A stretch of DNA of 35,818 nucleotides, taken from positions 1-35,818 of the forward strand of contig CAZEVY010000050.1 in the NCBI GenBank assembly GCA_964515555.1. Reading direction: 5' to 3'. Of this stretch, positions 25,789 through 33,462 are shown one piece after another. The stretch's first letter is position 1; every line of letters starts with the position of its first letter. The stretch comes from CAZEVY01 sp964515555. Its GTDB lineage: Bacteria; Acidobacteriota; Terriglobia; Bryobacterales; Bryobacteraceae. Both the position numbers and the translations under genes were made by a program. The notes under the pieces were generated by a model that worked only from the letters and a program-made list of their open reading frames with translations, searched no databases and was not told the DNA's origin.

Positions 25789-26946
25789 ATGAAGGATGCA
25801 GCCCTGGTTCTGGAGAATGTGGGTCCCATACGGCGAGCAGAGGTTCAGCTTGGGGATCTTACTGTCCTGGTGGGGCCGCAAGCTACCGGCAAGAGCATTC
25901 TCCTCCAGTTCCTCAGATTGGTGCTGGATCCGGGGCCAATTTTCGGCACGCTTCGCAAGTACGGCCTTCGTTGGGACAGAGACCCGGCGGGCTTCCTTGA
26001 GCTTTATCTCGGCGAAGGAACGAGGGGTTTGTGGGGGCCTACCAGCCGGCTCTCCTGGCAGGGACAAGAAAAAACCATCGAGCAACTGGTCCGATCGAGG
26101 CGGAAAGCCGAGGAAAAGACCTTCTTCATTCCCGCGCAGCGGGTTCTGGCGCTGAGCCGCGACGGCTGGCTTCGACCTTTTGCGGATTACAAAGCCGGAG
26201 ACCCATTCTCGGTGCGCGATTTTAGTGAGAAGCTTCGCGAGTTGATGGAGTCGGGATTGGGACGCGGTGAATCCGTATATCCACAACCTCGCCGCCTCAA
26301 AAAAGAGATCCGCGACATGCTGTCGCGCGACATCTTTCACGGCTTTCAACTGGATCTGGACAAGGAAGGACATCAGAAACGCCTGGTGCTCAGGAGCGAC
26401 CGTCAGGGCGACAAATTGCCGTACATGGTCTGGTCCGCCGGGCAACGCGAGTTCGTTCCCCTTCTGCTGGGGCTCTATTGGTTGTTACCACCAACGCAAT
26501 CTAAGCGGCGAGGGTCCATCGAATGGGTCATAATCGAGGAGCTCGAAATGGGACTCCATCCCCGAGCGATTCGAGCTCTGCTCTTCATCGTCTTGGATCT
26601 GTTGTGGCGAGGCTATAAGGTTTGTCTCTCGACGCACTCCCCGCAAGTGCTGGACTTAGTTTGGGCGCTTAGGATGCTGCGTCAACATCGGGCGGCACCG
26701 CGGAAGCTGCTCGAATTCTTCGAAGTGCCGTCTCACCCACATACGATTCAACTGGCGGAGGCGGCCCTCGAAAAGGTGTCGCGGGTTTACGCCTTCGACC
26801 TTGAGCAAAGGCGGACACTTAATATCTCCAATCTTGATCCGGAGTCGGACCACCCCGGTGAATCCGGCTGGGGTGGACTGACCGAATGGAGCGGCAGAAT
26901 CACCGACATAGTTACCGAAGTCGTCGCGGAGAGCGGTCGCCAGTGA
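25789..26946 (+). CDS. AAA/ABC-type ATPase (AAA_15/OLD-like) of a two-gene module
   Basis: This 385-aa ATPase has LENVGPIRRAEVQLGDLTVL, then Walker A GPQATGKS (29-36). Later come WSAGQREFVPLLLGL (signature-like region), Walker B VIIEELEMGLHP and the sensor STHSPQVLDL. This layout is that of the SMC/Rad50-related AAA_15/AAA_21 ATPases found in many phage-defence modules (OLD, PARIS AriA and relatives). No nuclease or TOPRIM domain is fused to it. Base composition is clearly lower in G+C than the flanking genes, which points to horizontal transfer. The ATG at 25789 is preferred over 25762 because AGGG stands eight bases before it and the -10 element lies between the two. It overlaps the next gene by four bases (GTGA). 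A defence role is inference. Confidence 0.85.
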   Translation: MKDAALVLENVGPIRRAEVQLGDLTVLVGPQATGKSILLQFLRLVLDPGPIFGTLRKYGLRWDRDPAGFLELYLGEGTRGLWGPTSRLSWQGQEKTIEQLVRSRRKAEEKTFFIPAQRVLALSRDGWLRPFADYKAGDPFSVRDFSEKLRELMESGLGRGESVYPQPRRLKKEIRDMLSRDIFHGFQLDLDKEGHQKRLVLRSDRQGDKLPYMVWSAGQREFVPLLLGLYWLLPPTQSKRRGSIEWVIIEELEMGLHPRAIRALLFIVLDLLWRGYKVCLSTHSPQVLDLVWALRMLRQHRAAPRKLLEFFEVPSHPHTIQLAEAALEKVSRVYAFDLEQRRTLNISNLDPESDHPGESGWGGLTEWSGRITDIVTEVVAESGRQ

Positions 26947-27398
26947 CGTTTCGGGAGGCCGTTGGCCGGACGGCCTCGATTCGAAACGCGTTCCGCGATG
27001 GCTTGAAGGCACTGAAGGGTTCCGAGCGCAAGTACGTTCGCGCCGGCAAGGCGCGACTGGCCGGCAGCGTCGATCTTGATTCCACGCTCGCCCCCGTGCA
27101 TCCGAACGACCCGCGGTGGGATTATGGCATCGGCCTGCGATCCAGCCGGCGGGAATCCGTCGTCTGGATCGAGGTTCATGCCGATTCGAGCGATATCGGG
27201 GGGGTGCTGCGGAAGCTAACGTGGCTCAAGAATTGGCTTGCCGCCGAGGCCCCCCAACTGCGCCAGATGAGCAGCCGCTTCGAGTGGATAGCTCCGGGCG
27301 GATCGGGGTTTCGCAAGGGCAGCCGCCAGGAAAGACGGATCGCGCAGGCCGGACTGGCGATGCGCACGCGGCCGCTCGACCTCGACGCGATTCCCTAG
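26943..27398 (+). CDS. Unrecognised 151-aa protein coupled to the AAA ATPase
   Basis: The family was not recognised with certainty. The GTG start overlaps the ATPase stop (GTGA), so the two are made together. The N-terminal 40 residues are basic. The core is DPRWDYGIGL (57-66), SVVWIEVHADSSD (72-84) and VLRKLTWLKNWL (88-99), followed by FEWIAPGG. The arrangement D60, E77-V-H79, K91 on predicted strand-strand-helix could be a variant PD-(D/E)xK nuclease core, but this is a guess from spacing. The C-terminus is basic (FRKGSRQERRIAQ). There is no signal peptide or membrane segment. As the partner of a defence-type ATPase it is the candidate effector. It converges with the sulfatase gene 17 bases downstream. 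Confidence 0.75.
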   Translation: MTFREAVGRTASIRNAFRDGLKALKGSERKYVRAGKARLAGSVDLDSTLAPVHPNDPRWDYGIGLRSSRRESVVWIEVHADSSDIGGVLRKLTWLKNWLAAEAPQLRQMSSRFEWIAPGGSGFRKGSRQERRIAQAGLAMRTRPLDLDAIP

Positions 27399-27415
27399 CG
27401 GCGTCACTGGGATCG

Positions 27416-28720
27416 TCAACCGGCCGGCCACCAGCGGTCCAGGTCCCCGCGAAGCGATCGCGCGAGGCGCGGCTGAGCGGCGGCACGATTGTCGCGCTCA
27501 CCCGGGTCGGCGACGACATCGTAGAACTCGGCCTCCTCGGACCATCCCCGGAATCCCTGTCCGTCCCACATTTCGAGGCTGAGATTCGGCCCGTAGGGGA
27601 CGATCAGCTTCCAGCGGTCGCGGACGATCCAGCGGTACTTCAGATTCCGCGCCGGATTCTCGATGTCGCGCGAAGTGTGGACAAAGATGCCGCCGAAGAT
27701 CGCCCGGCGGCGCTCGATGGCGCGGCGATCGCGCAAGTCGACGCCCGGCATCGCGCGCGGCGGCGAGAGGCCGCAGGCTCGCAGAATGGTCGGCGCGAGG
27801 TCGATGCTGCTTGCGAGCCGATGCTCTTCGCGGCGGGGATCGATGACGCCCGGCCATCGGACGAGGATCGGCGTGCGGACACCCGCGTCGTAGGGCGACA
27901 TCTTGGCGCGCGAGGCGTGGAGCGGTTGAGCGCCCTCGAGCTGCACCCAGCCGTTGTCGGCGAGATAAAGGACGATCGTGTCGCGCGCGAGGTTTCTGCG
28001 CTCGAGATGGCCGAGGAGCAGACCGACCGTCTCGTCGAGCCACTCGATCATCGCGTAGTACCGCGCGAGTCCGGCCGGGAGTCCCTTGGCGCGGTAATAC
28101 GCCAGCAACCGCTCGGGCGGGTTGTGCGGAGTGTGCGGCAGAAAAGGCGCGTACCAGACGAAGAATGGCCGGCCTTGAGAAGCGTCGATGAAGTCGAGGA
28201 TCGGCTGCATGGTCTCGCGGCCGATCTTCAATCCGTCGTCGCCGTGACGGCCGCCGCGCGACACATCGCCATGCGTCATGCAGTCGGTGAAGCAGCACTG
28301 GCAGGCGCCCTCCCACCATTTGCCGGACTGGTGCGAGCGGTAACCGCGCGAGCCCAGCAGGTGCGCGAGCGATATCGAGCGGCGGAACACCGCGGTCATG
28401 GCGGCTCGGCCGCCGGCGTCGCGCGCGTCGCCGGGCGGATCGTTTCCCGTGATGAGGTGCTGATGCGGATACAGGCCCGTCATGATGGAGGCGAGACTCG
28501 GGCGGCAGAGGCTCGACGGAACGTAGCCGCGGGTGAAGACCAGGCTCTCCGATGCCAGGCGGTCGATGTGCGGCGTGCGCACGTGCGGGTGCCCCAGGAA
28601 GCCGTAGTCGGCCCAGCCGTGATCGTCGGAGACGATCAGGACTATGTTGGGAGACTTGGCCGCGAGGGGCGCGAATGCCGCGGGGGCGGCGAGGAAGGCG
28701 CGCCTGGTCATGCCGCTCAC
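27416..28720 (-). CDS. Exported sulfatase with altered CxPxR signature
   Basis: This 434-aa protein has an N-terminal twin-Arg-type signal (MTRRAFLAAPAAFAPLAA). The sulfatase fold is clear: NIVLIVSDDHGWADYG (25-40), with metal-binding Asp pair D32-D33, THIDRLA-like RTPHIDRLA, SGKWWEG, PFFVWYAPFLPHTPHNPP and LYLADNGW. The active-site cysteine that would become formylglycine is C72 in LCRPSLASIMTG. The normally essential Arg of C-x-P-x-R is Leu76 here. A Cys-rich patch, CQCCFTDC, follows the substrate lysine region. It would hydrolyse a sulfate ester, or may have drifted to another ester. The GTG at 28720 is chosen because TAGGCT lies six bases upstream; the ATG at 28711 is an alternative. It is divergent from the DUF4159 gene 38 bp away. 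Confidence 0.9.
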   Translation of the reverse strand: MSGMTRRAFLAAPAAFAPLAAKSPNIVLIVSDDHGWADYGFLGHPHVRTPHIDRLASESLVFTRGYVPSSLCRPSLASIMTGLYPHQHLITGNDPPGDARDAGGRAAMTAVFRRSISLAHLLGSRGYRSHQSGKWWEGACQCCFTDCMTHGDVSRGGRHGDDGLKIGRETMQPILDFIDASQGRPFFVWYAPFLPHTPHNPPERLLAYYRAKGLPAGLARYYAMIEWLDETVGLLLGHLERRNLARDTIVLYLADNGWVQLEGAQPLHASRAKMSPYDAGVRTPILVRWPGVIDPRREEHRLASSIDLAPTILRACGLSPPRAMPGVDLRDRRAIERRRAIFGGIFVHTSRDIENPARNLKYRWIVRDRWKLIVPYGPNLSLEMWDGQGFRGWSEEAEFYDVVADPGERDNRAAAQPRLARSLRGDLDRWWPAG

Positions 28721-28726
28721 GACGCC

Positions 28727-28732
28727 AGCCTA
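28727..28732 (-). promoter_or_regulatory. -10 element TAGGCT, leaderless-type promoter of the sulfatase
   Basis: On the minus strand GTGATAGGCT is followed by six bases and the GTG start, closely like the SBBP gene promoter at 13320-13325. Confidence 0.4.
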
Positions 28733-28746
28733 TCACGCGCCCGCGC

Positions 28747-28752
28747 TACAAT
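28747..28752 (+). promoter_or_regulatory. -10 element TACAAT, leaderless-type promoter of the DUF4159 gene
   Basis: TACAAT ends six bases before the ATG at 28759. Confidence 0.55.
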
Positions 28753-28758
28753 CGCCTC

Positions 28759-29568
28759 ATGCGGCGAGCGTTCGCACTCACGGCGGCGGCGATAATGGCC
28801 GCGATGCTGAGCGGCGCCCAATCCGGCGGCCGGCGCTGGGCGCGCTACGAGCACGAAATGCAAAATCCCGCCGAAGACCCGCCCGACGCCTGGGAGAAGA
28901 CCGAGTTCGCCTTCGCGCGGCTGCGTTTCCGTTCGCCTCGCGACGGCAACCGGGGCTATTACCGCTTCGGGCACGCGCGATGGGGCACCGACTCCAACAA
29001 GTCCGAGCGCCAGTTCATCCAGGGACTGCGCCGGCTGACGCGCATCCACGCGCGCTCGGTGGAGGAGATCGTCGACATAGACAGCGACGAGATCTACAAC
29101 TGGCCGTGGCTCTACGCGGTCGGAATCGGCGACTGGGTATTCAACGAATCGCAGGCGCGGCGGCTGCGCAATTACTTCGAGCGCGGCGGATTCCTGATGG
29201 TCGACGACTTCCACAACTCTCGCGAGTGGGAGCAGTTCATGGACGGCGTGGCGCGCGTGCTGCCCGGCCGTTCGGCGCTCGAGCTGGAGGACGGCGACCC
29301 GATCTTCCATGTCGTCTACGATCTCAAGGAGCGCTTCCACATTCCCGGTCTGAACATCGTACGGGGAGGGCCGTGGGAGCGCGGCGGAGTCGGCGAGCAC
29401 TGGCGCGCGGTCGCCGACGACCGGGGGCGGGTGCAGATCGCCATCTGCTTCAACATGGACCTGGGCGACGCCTGGGAGTGGGCCGACTATCCGCCGTACC
29501 CGGAGCAGTACTCGTCGCTCGCCTATCGCATTGGCGTCAACTACGTCGTGTATGCGATGACGCATTAG
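28759..29568 (+). CDS. Exported DUF4159-family protein
   Basis: This 269-aa protein has a signal peptide at about 1-20 (MRRAFALTAAAIMAAMLSGA). The DUF4159 domain fills the rest: FAFARLRF, GHARWGTDSNKSERQFIQGL, DSDEIYNWPWLYAVGIGDW, RNYFERGGFLMVDDFHNSRE and a C-terminal NMDLGDAWEWADYP. The fold is expected to resemble a class I glutamine amidotransferase domain, and family members often occur near MoxR ATPases and membrane VWA proteins, which are absent here. The function is unknown. The ATG at 28759 is chosen because TACAAT ends six bases earlier and the signal peptide begins there. It is divergent from the sulfatase gene, sharing a 38-bp promoter region, and is followed 24 bases later by the M3 peptidase with its own -10 element. 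Confidence 0.85.
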   Translation: MRRAFALTAAAIMAAMLSGAQSGGRRWARYEHEMQNPAEDPPDAWEKTEFAFARLRFRSPRDGNRGYYRFGHARWGTDSNKSERQFIQGLRRLTRIHARSVEEIVDIDSDEIYNWPWLYAVGIGDWVFNESQARRLRNYFERGGFLMVDDFHNSREWEQFMDGVARVLPGRSALELEDGDPIFHVVYDLKERFHIPGLNIVRGGPWERGGVGEHWRAVADDRGRVQIAICFNMDLGDAWEWADYPPYPEQYSSLAYRIGVNYVVYAMTH

Positions 29569-29581
29569 CGCGAACGCCCGC

Positions 29582-29587
29582 TACAAT
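29582..29587 (+). promoter_or_regulatory. -10 element TACAAT upstream of the M3 peptidase gene
   Basis: TACAAT ends five bases before the ATG at 29593; the five bases are GGAGG, too close to the ATG for normal ribosome binding. Confidence 0.5.
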
Positions 29588-29592
29588 GGAGG

Positions 29593-31623
29593 ATGATCGG
29601 CAACCCGCTCCTCGACCTCCCCTATCTGATTCCGTTCGACCGAATCCGCGGCGAACACGTCGAGCCGGGAATCGCGCGGCTACTCGAAGAGTGCCGCGAG
29701 CGGCTCGATGGCGCGGCCTCGGCGCGGGACGGCCGCACCTACGCCAACACGATGCACGCGCTCGACACGCTGACCGAGCCGCTCGATACGGCGATGTCGG
29801 TGGTTCGGCACCTGGAGGCGGTGGCCACCTGCGACGAGCTGCGCGCGGCGCACAACGCCGTGGAACCGCTGGTGAGCGCCTTCTACTCGCGCATTCCGCT
29901 GAACGAGGGCCTGTGGCGGGCGCTCAAGTCGTACGAGCCGACCGAGGAGGCGCGGGCGCTGACGGGAGCGCGTCGCCGCTTCCTGGTCAAGACGATGGCA
30001 TCGTTCCGGCGGCACGGCGCCGAGCTGGATGCGGCCGGCAAGGCGCGGCTGGAGGAGATCGACGTCGAGCTGGCGAAGCGGACGACGTCGTTTTCCGAGA
30101 ACGTGCTGGACTCGACCAAGGCCTTCGAGCTGACGATCGACGCCGAAGAGGGACTGGCCGGGCTGCCCGCGACCGCGCGCGCCGAGGCCCGCGAAAGCGC
30201 CGCGTCGAAGGGTCGCGAGGGATGGCGCTTCACTCTCCAGCAGCCCAGCTATCTCGCGGTGATGACGTACCTGGACGACGCCGGAGTCCGCGAGACGATG
30301 TACCGCGCCTATTACACACGCGCGACCTCCGGGCAGCACGACAATCGCCCGCACGTGGCGCGCATTCTCGAGTTGCGGCGGGCCAAGGCGGTCCTGCTCG
30401 GCTACAGGGATTTTTCGGACTTCGTGCTCGAGGATCGCATGGCGGGAGCGGGCGCGCGCGCCCGGGCGTTTCTCGAGGAGCTGCGCGCGAAATCGCAGGT
30501 GCACTTCGAGCGTGAGAACGCGGAACTGGCCGCGTTCCGAAGGAAGATCGAGGGCGGAGGCGCGCCGACGATGGAGCCCTGGGACGTCGCCTATTACGCC
30601 GAGAAGCTCCGGCGCGACCTCTACGCCTTCGACGAGGAGATGCTGCGGCCGTACTTTCCGCTGGAGAAGGTGGTCGCCGGCATGTTCGACCTGGCGGGGC
30701 GTCTGTTCGGAATCGAGGTTCGCGAGGAGGAGAGCGCGCCGGGCTGGGACGCGCAGGTCCGCTACTTCACCATCCGCGATTCCGACGGCACGCGACTCGG
30801 CGGTTTTTACACCGACTGGTATCCGCGCGAGAACAAGCGCGGCGGAGCGTGGATGGACGCCTTCCGCACCGGAGGTCCGCGCGACGGCGCCTTCGACCCG
30901 CATCTGGGAGCGATCTGCGGGAATCTCTCCCCGCCCGTGGGCGGACGGCCCGCGCTGCTCACCCATCGCGACGTGGAGACCATCTTCCACGAATTCGGTC
31001 ATCTGCTGCACCATTCGCTCAGCCGCGTGGAGGTTCGCAGTCTGGCCGGTACGAACGTGCCGTGGGATTTCGTCGAGCTGCCCTCTCAGATCATGGAGAA
31101 CTGGTGCTGGGAGCGCGAGGCGCTCGACCTGTTCGCCCGGCACTGGGAGTCGGGCGCGCCGATTCCGGAGGAACTGTTCGCCCGCATGAAGCGCGCGCGC
31201 AATTTCCGGAGCGCCAACGCCATGATGCGGCAGCTCGGCTTCGGCCTGGCCGATTTGGCGCTGCATCGCGAATACACGCCCGCCGACGGCGACCCGGTGG
31301 AATACGGGCGGCGGATTCTCGAGCGCTTCGCGCCCACGCCGCTGCCCGCCGGGCACGCCACCATGGCGGGCTTCACGCACCTGTTCGGCAATCCGGTCGG
31401 GTATGCGGCGGGCTATTACTCCTACAAGTGGGCCGAGGTGCTGGACGCCGACGCGTTCACCCGCTTTCGCCGCGAGGGAGTTTTTTCGCGGGAGGCGGGG
31501 ATGGCGTTCCGGCGCGCGATCCTCGAGCGCGGCGACAGCGACGATCCGTCGGCGCTCTATCGGGAGTACCTGGGACGCGACCCGTCCGTCGACGCGCTGC
31601 TGGAGCGGGCGGGCCTGGGCTGA
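29593..31623 (+). CDS. M3-family zinc oligopeptidase (oligopeptidase A/Dcp-like)
   Basis: This 676-aa metallopeptidase of the thimet oligopeptidase family cleaves short peptides. The zinc motif is HEFGH at residues 466-470, in IFHEFGHLLHHSLS, with the third ligand Glu in LPSQIMENWCWE about 25-30 residues later. The preceding segment PALLTHRDVETIFHEFGH is typical. The C-terminal AGYYSYKWAEVLDADAF contains the Tyr/His-type substrate site of the family. There is no signal peptide, so it is cytosolic. The length matches PrlC/OpdA. The start ATG directly follows GGAGG and a TACAAT element; a second ATG at 29586 is out of frame. A repeat hairpin lies right after the stop and could end or protect the transcript. 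Confidence 0.94.
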   Translation: MIGNPLLDLPYLIPFDRIRGEHVEPGIARLLEECRERLDGAASARDGRTYANTMHALDTLTEPLDTAMSVVRHLEAVATCDELRAAHNAVEPLVSAFYSRIPLNEGLWRALKSYEPTEEARALTGARRRFLVKTMASFRRHGAELDAAGKARLEEIDVELAKRTTSFSENVLDSTKAFELTIDAEEGLAGLPATARAEARESAASKGREGWRFTLQQPSYLAVMTYLDDAGVRETMYRAYYTRATSGQHDNRPHVARILELRRAKAVLLGYRDFSDFVLEDRMAGAGARARAFLEELRAKSQVHFERENAELAAFRRKIEGGGAPTMEPWDVAYYAEKLRRDLYAFDEEMLRPYFPLEKVVAGMFDLAGRLFGIEVREEESAPGWDAQVRYFTIRDSDGTRLGGFYTDWYPRENKRGGAWMDAFRTGGPRDGAFDPHLGAICGNLSPPVGGRPALLTHRDVETIFHEFGHLLHHSLSRVEVRSLAGTNVPWDFVELPSQIMENWCWEREALDLFARHWESGAPIPEELFARMKRARNFRSANAMMRQLGFGLADLALHREYTPADGDPVEYGRRILERFAPTPLPAGHATMAGFTHLFGNPVGYAAGYYSYKWAEVLDADAFTRFRREGVFSREAGMAFRRAILERGDSDDPSALYREYLGRDPSVDALLERAGLG

Positions 31624-31650
31624 GGATTCGGGTCGAAAGACCAAGCAACC

Positions 31651-31709
31651 CCTTGCTGACGCGCGCGGCTCAGCAGAATCAGTGTGTTTCTGAGCCGCGA
31701 CTGTCAGGG
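31651..31709. repeat. REP-like hairpin element, second-family repeat
   Basis: CGCGGCTCAG (31664-31673) pairs perfectly with CTGAGCCGCG (31690-31699). Outside a symmetric 3x3 internal loop, CTGAC (31656-31660) pairs with GTCAG (31703-31707). The left half (31652-31675) recurs at 24140-24163. It lies between the M3 peptidase stop and the end of the toxin pseudogene. Confidence 0.75.
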
Positions 31710-32161
31710 AACAGGACCGGCGATGTCGCGCCACATCCGTGCGTCTGCTAACATCGACAGATGACGAACGTTCGTCGTGGCGATAACGACCGCTTCGCCG
31801 GCTGAAGCAAGCTCGACAGCGTGAGCTGCGAAAATCATGTCCGCGTCGAGGGAAGCGTCGTCCGCCGACTGGCGGCCCGCGTTTCGGGCTGCCGCCCAAA
31901 ACTCGGCGGCGCGGAGCATTACGCCCGTCGTGATCGGCGCATACCCCAGAGGCTCTTGAGTGCGTCCAGACGGGCAATCCCTTTGCCCTTGCCCGCTCTG
32001 AGCAGTTCGCGGCGCACTTCATAATCTGCAATCTCGGGAATCACCACGTTTACGCCGTCCGAGGCGATGGCGGCCAGCCAGGTCTTACAGACTTCGTTTT
32101 CCGGGGAGCCCTTTGGATTCGTGATCATGCCGAGGGGCGCGGCATCGAGTAAGACGATCAC
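31704..32161 (-). pseudogene. VapC-like PIN-domain toxin broken by a one-base frameshift
   Basis: Two adjacent minus-strand readings form one PIN ribonuclease. The first (32161 to about 31945) has MIVLLDAAPLG, with the first acidic residue, and IPEIADYEVRRELLRAG. The second (to 31704) has MLRAAEFWAAARN, DADMIFAAHAV and ATTNVRHLSM. The frame changes at the run of four Cs at 31944-31947 (Gs on the coding strand). One extra G would read SLWGYAPITTGVMLRAA and restore a protein of about 152 aa. PIN toxins cut tRNA or other RNA. It could be a true mutation, a sequencing error or, less likely, programmed slippage. The GTG start overlaps the antitoxin stop (GTGA). Confidence 0.8.
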
Positions 32162-32352
32162 GAGAAAAACTTATAGCCGGCGGGCCGGGTTTCATCGAGG
32201 GCACGCCGGAGGGCTTCGAAAGTCTCCCGTTGTTCGGATTCGTCGCCCTGCATCCACTCGTTCAGAAGTTGAATGACCACGCCGGGATCAAGGCGCGGGC
32301 CGACTCGCAACACCGGCGGACCTTGAACCTCCCAGTTACTGGCGTCCGGCAT
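32158..32352 (-). CDS. Small VapB-type antitoxin candidate
   Basis: This 64-aa protein is placed directly before the PIN toxin gene with a GTGA overlap, the usual antitoxin position. The sequence MPDASNWEVQGPPVLRVGPR, then VVIQLLNEWMQGDESEQRETF and a C-terminal FEALRRALDETRPAGYKFFS, has the mixed helix and flexible-tail look of a toxin-neutralising peptide. No known DNA-binding fold (AbrB, RHH) could be recognised, so repression of its own promoter is not shown. A possible -10 TAAAAT lies about 23 bases upstream on the minus strand. It is called by position and size, not by family. If the toxin is truly dead this gene may be decaying. Confidence 0.65.
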   Translation of the reverse strand: MPDASNWEVQGPPVLRVGPRLDPGVVIQLLNEWMQGDESEQRETFEALRRALDETRPAGYKFFS

Positions 32353-32481
32353 AGAATTAGTCGGCTATCAACTGGATTTTATCACGCGATGGCGCTTGCT
32401 ACTGTTGTCTTCTCGGAACTAATGCCTCCGAGGGCCTTCCGCCTAGCGAGGATCATCGACCCCGCCCACCGAGAGCATTCG

Positions 32482-33462
32482 CTACGCGAGCGCCCGGGCG
32501 ATCGACTCGGCGATGGCGCGGCCGTGAAAGCGGCCGTTCTCGATGAAAATCTCATTGGTGTGCATGCCGGCGACGATCACCCCGGCGAGGTAGATGCCCT
32601 GGCGCTCGCTCTCCAGCGTCTCGGGGTCGGTGCGCGGACGGCCCGTCGCGTCGTCGAAGCGGATGCCGTGCGCCGCCAGGAAGTCGATGTCGGGCCGATA
32701 GCCGGTCATCGCGAACACGAAGTCGTTCTTCAGCTCGACGGCGCCCTCGGGAGTGTCGAGCGCCACCGAGTCGCGGCGGACCTCGACGACCCGCGAGTGG
32801 AAGTACGCGCGAATCTCGCCGTTCCGGATGCGATTCTCGATGTTCGGCTTGATCCAGTACTTGACGCTGTCGGAGATGGCCGCGCCGCGATGCACCAGCG
32901 TCACGCGGGCGCCGGACCAGTGCAGCTCCAGCGCGGCGATAGCCGCCGAGTTCTTCGCGCCGATCACCACGACGTCGGAGTTGTAATAAGGATGCGGCTC
33001 CTTGTAATAGTGGATGACCTTGTCGAGCTCCTCGCCGGGCACGCCGAGCAGATTGGGCCGGTCGTAGAAGCCGGTCGCGAGGACCACCTTCCTGGCGCCG
33101 CAGGCGCGCGGGCAGCCGAAGCGGTCGGTGGTGTGCACGACGAACGCGCCGTCGGTTCCGGCGACGCGGTCGACGCGCTCGTACTGGCGCACGTCGAGTC
33201 CGTAGTGCTCCGAGACGCGGCGATAGTACTTCAGCGCTTCGTTGCGCACGGGCTTTTCGCCGATGGCCGTCATGGGGATGTCGCCGATCTCGAGCAGCTC
33301 CGGCGTGGTGAAGAACACCATGTTGGTCGGGTAGTGGTAGAGCGAGTTGACCAGGCAGCCCTTGTCGAAGAGAACCGCGCTCAGTCCGCGCCGCTTCAGT
33401 TCGATGCCGCAGGCGAGGCCGGTGGGCCCCGCGCCCGCTATCGCGACGTCGAACTCCGTCAC
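32482..33462 (-). CDS. ypdA: YpdA-family FAD/NAD(P)H disulfide reductase-like protein
   Basis: This 326-aa flavoprotein resembles Staphylococcus YpdA, the bacillithiol-disulfide reductase. It has the FAD-binding GAGPTG (10-15), NSLYHYPTNMVFFTTPELLEIGD, LATGFYDRPN, the NAD(P)-binding VVVIGAKNSAAIAALEL and C-terminal YLAGVIVAGMHTNEIFIENG. The redox-active cysteine that YpdA carries in the first glycine loop (position 14, GGGPCG in S. aureus by memory) is Thr14 here; Cys18 is close by. It may reduce a thiol disulfide by another route or act on another substrate. The start is GTG overlapping the alaS stop (GTGA), so it is the second gene of an alaS operon. No bacillithiol synthesis genes are seen in the window. 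Confidence 0.88.
   Translation of the reverse strand: MTEFDVAIAGAGPTGLACGIELKRRGLSAVLFDKGCLVNSLYHYPTNMVFFTTPELLEIGDIPMTAIGEKPVRNEALKYYRRVSEHYGLDVRQYERVDRVAGTDGAFVVHTTDRFGCPRACGARKVVLATGFYDRPNLLGVPGEELDKVIHYYKEPHPYYNSDVVVIGAKNSAAIAALELHWSGARVTLVHRGAAISDSVKYWIKPNIENRIRNGEIRAYFHSRVVEVRRDSVALDTPEGAVELKNDFVFAMTGYRPDIDFLAAHGIRFDDATGRPRTDPETLESERQGIYLAGVIVAGMHTNEIFIENGRFHGRAIAESIARALA

Noticed and set aside
29680..32031. 783-codon open frame on the minus strand opposite the M3 peptidase
   Set aside because: Low-complexity Arg/Ala/Gly-rich translation with no motifs; the plus strand has the HEFGH peptidase.
32353..32481. Possible small gene between the antitoxin and ypdA
   Set aside because: No convincing start, ribosome binding site or coding pattern; nothing recognisable in these 129 bases.
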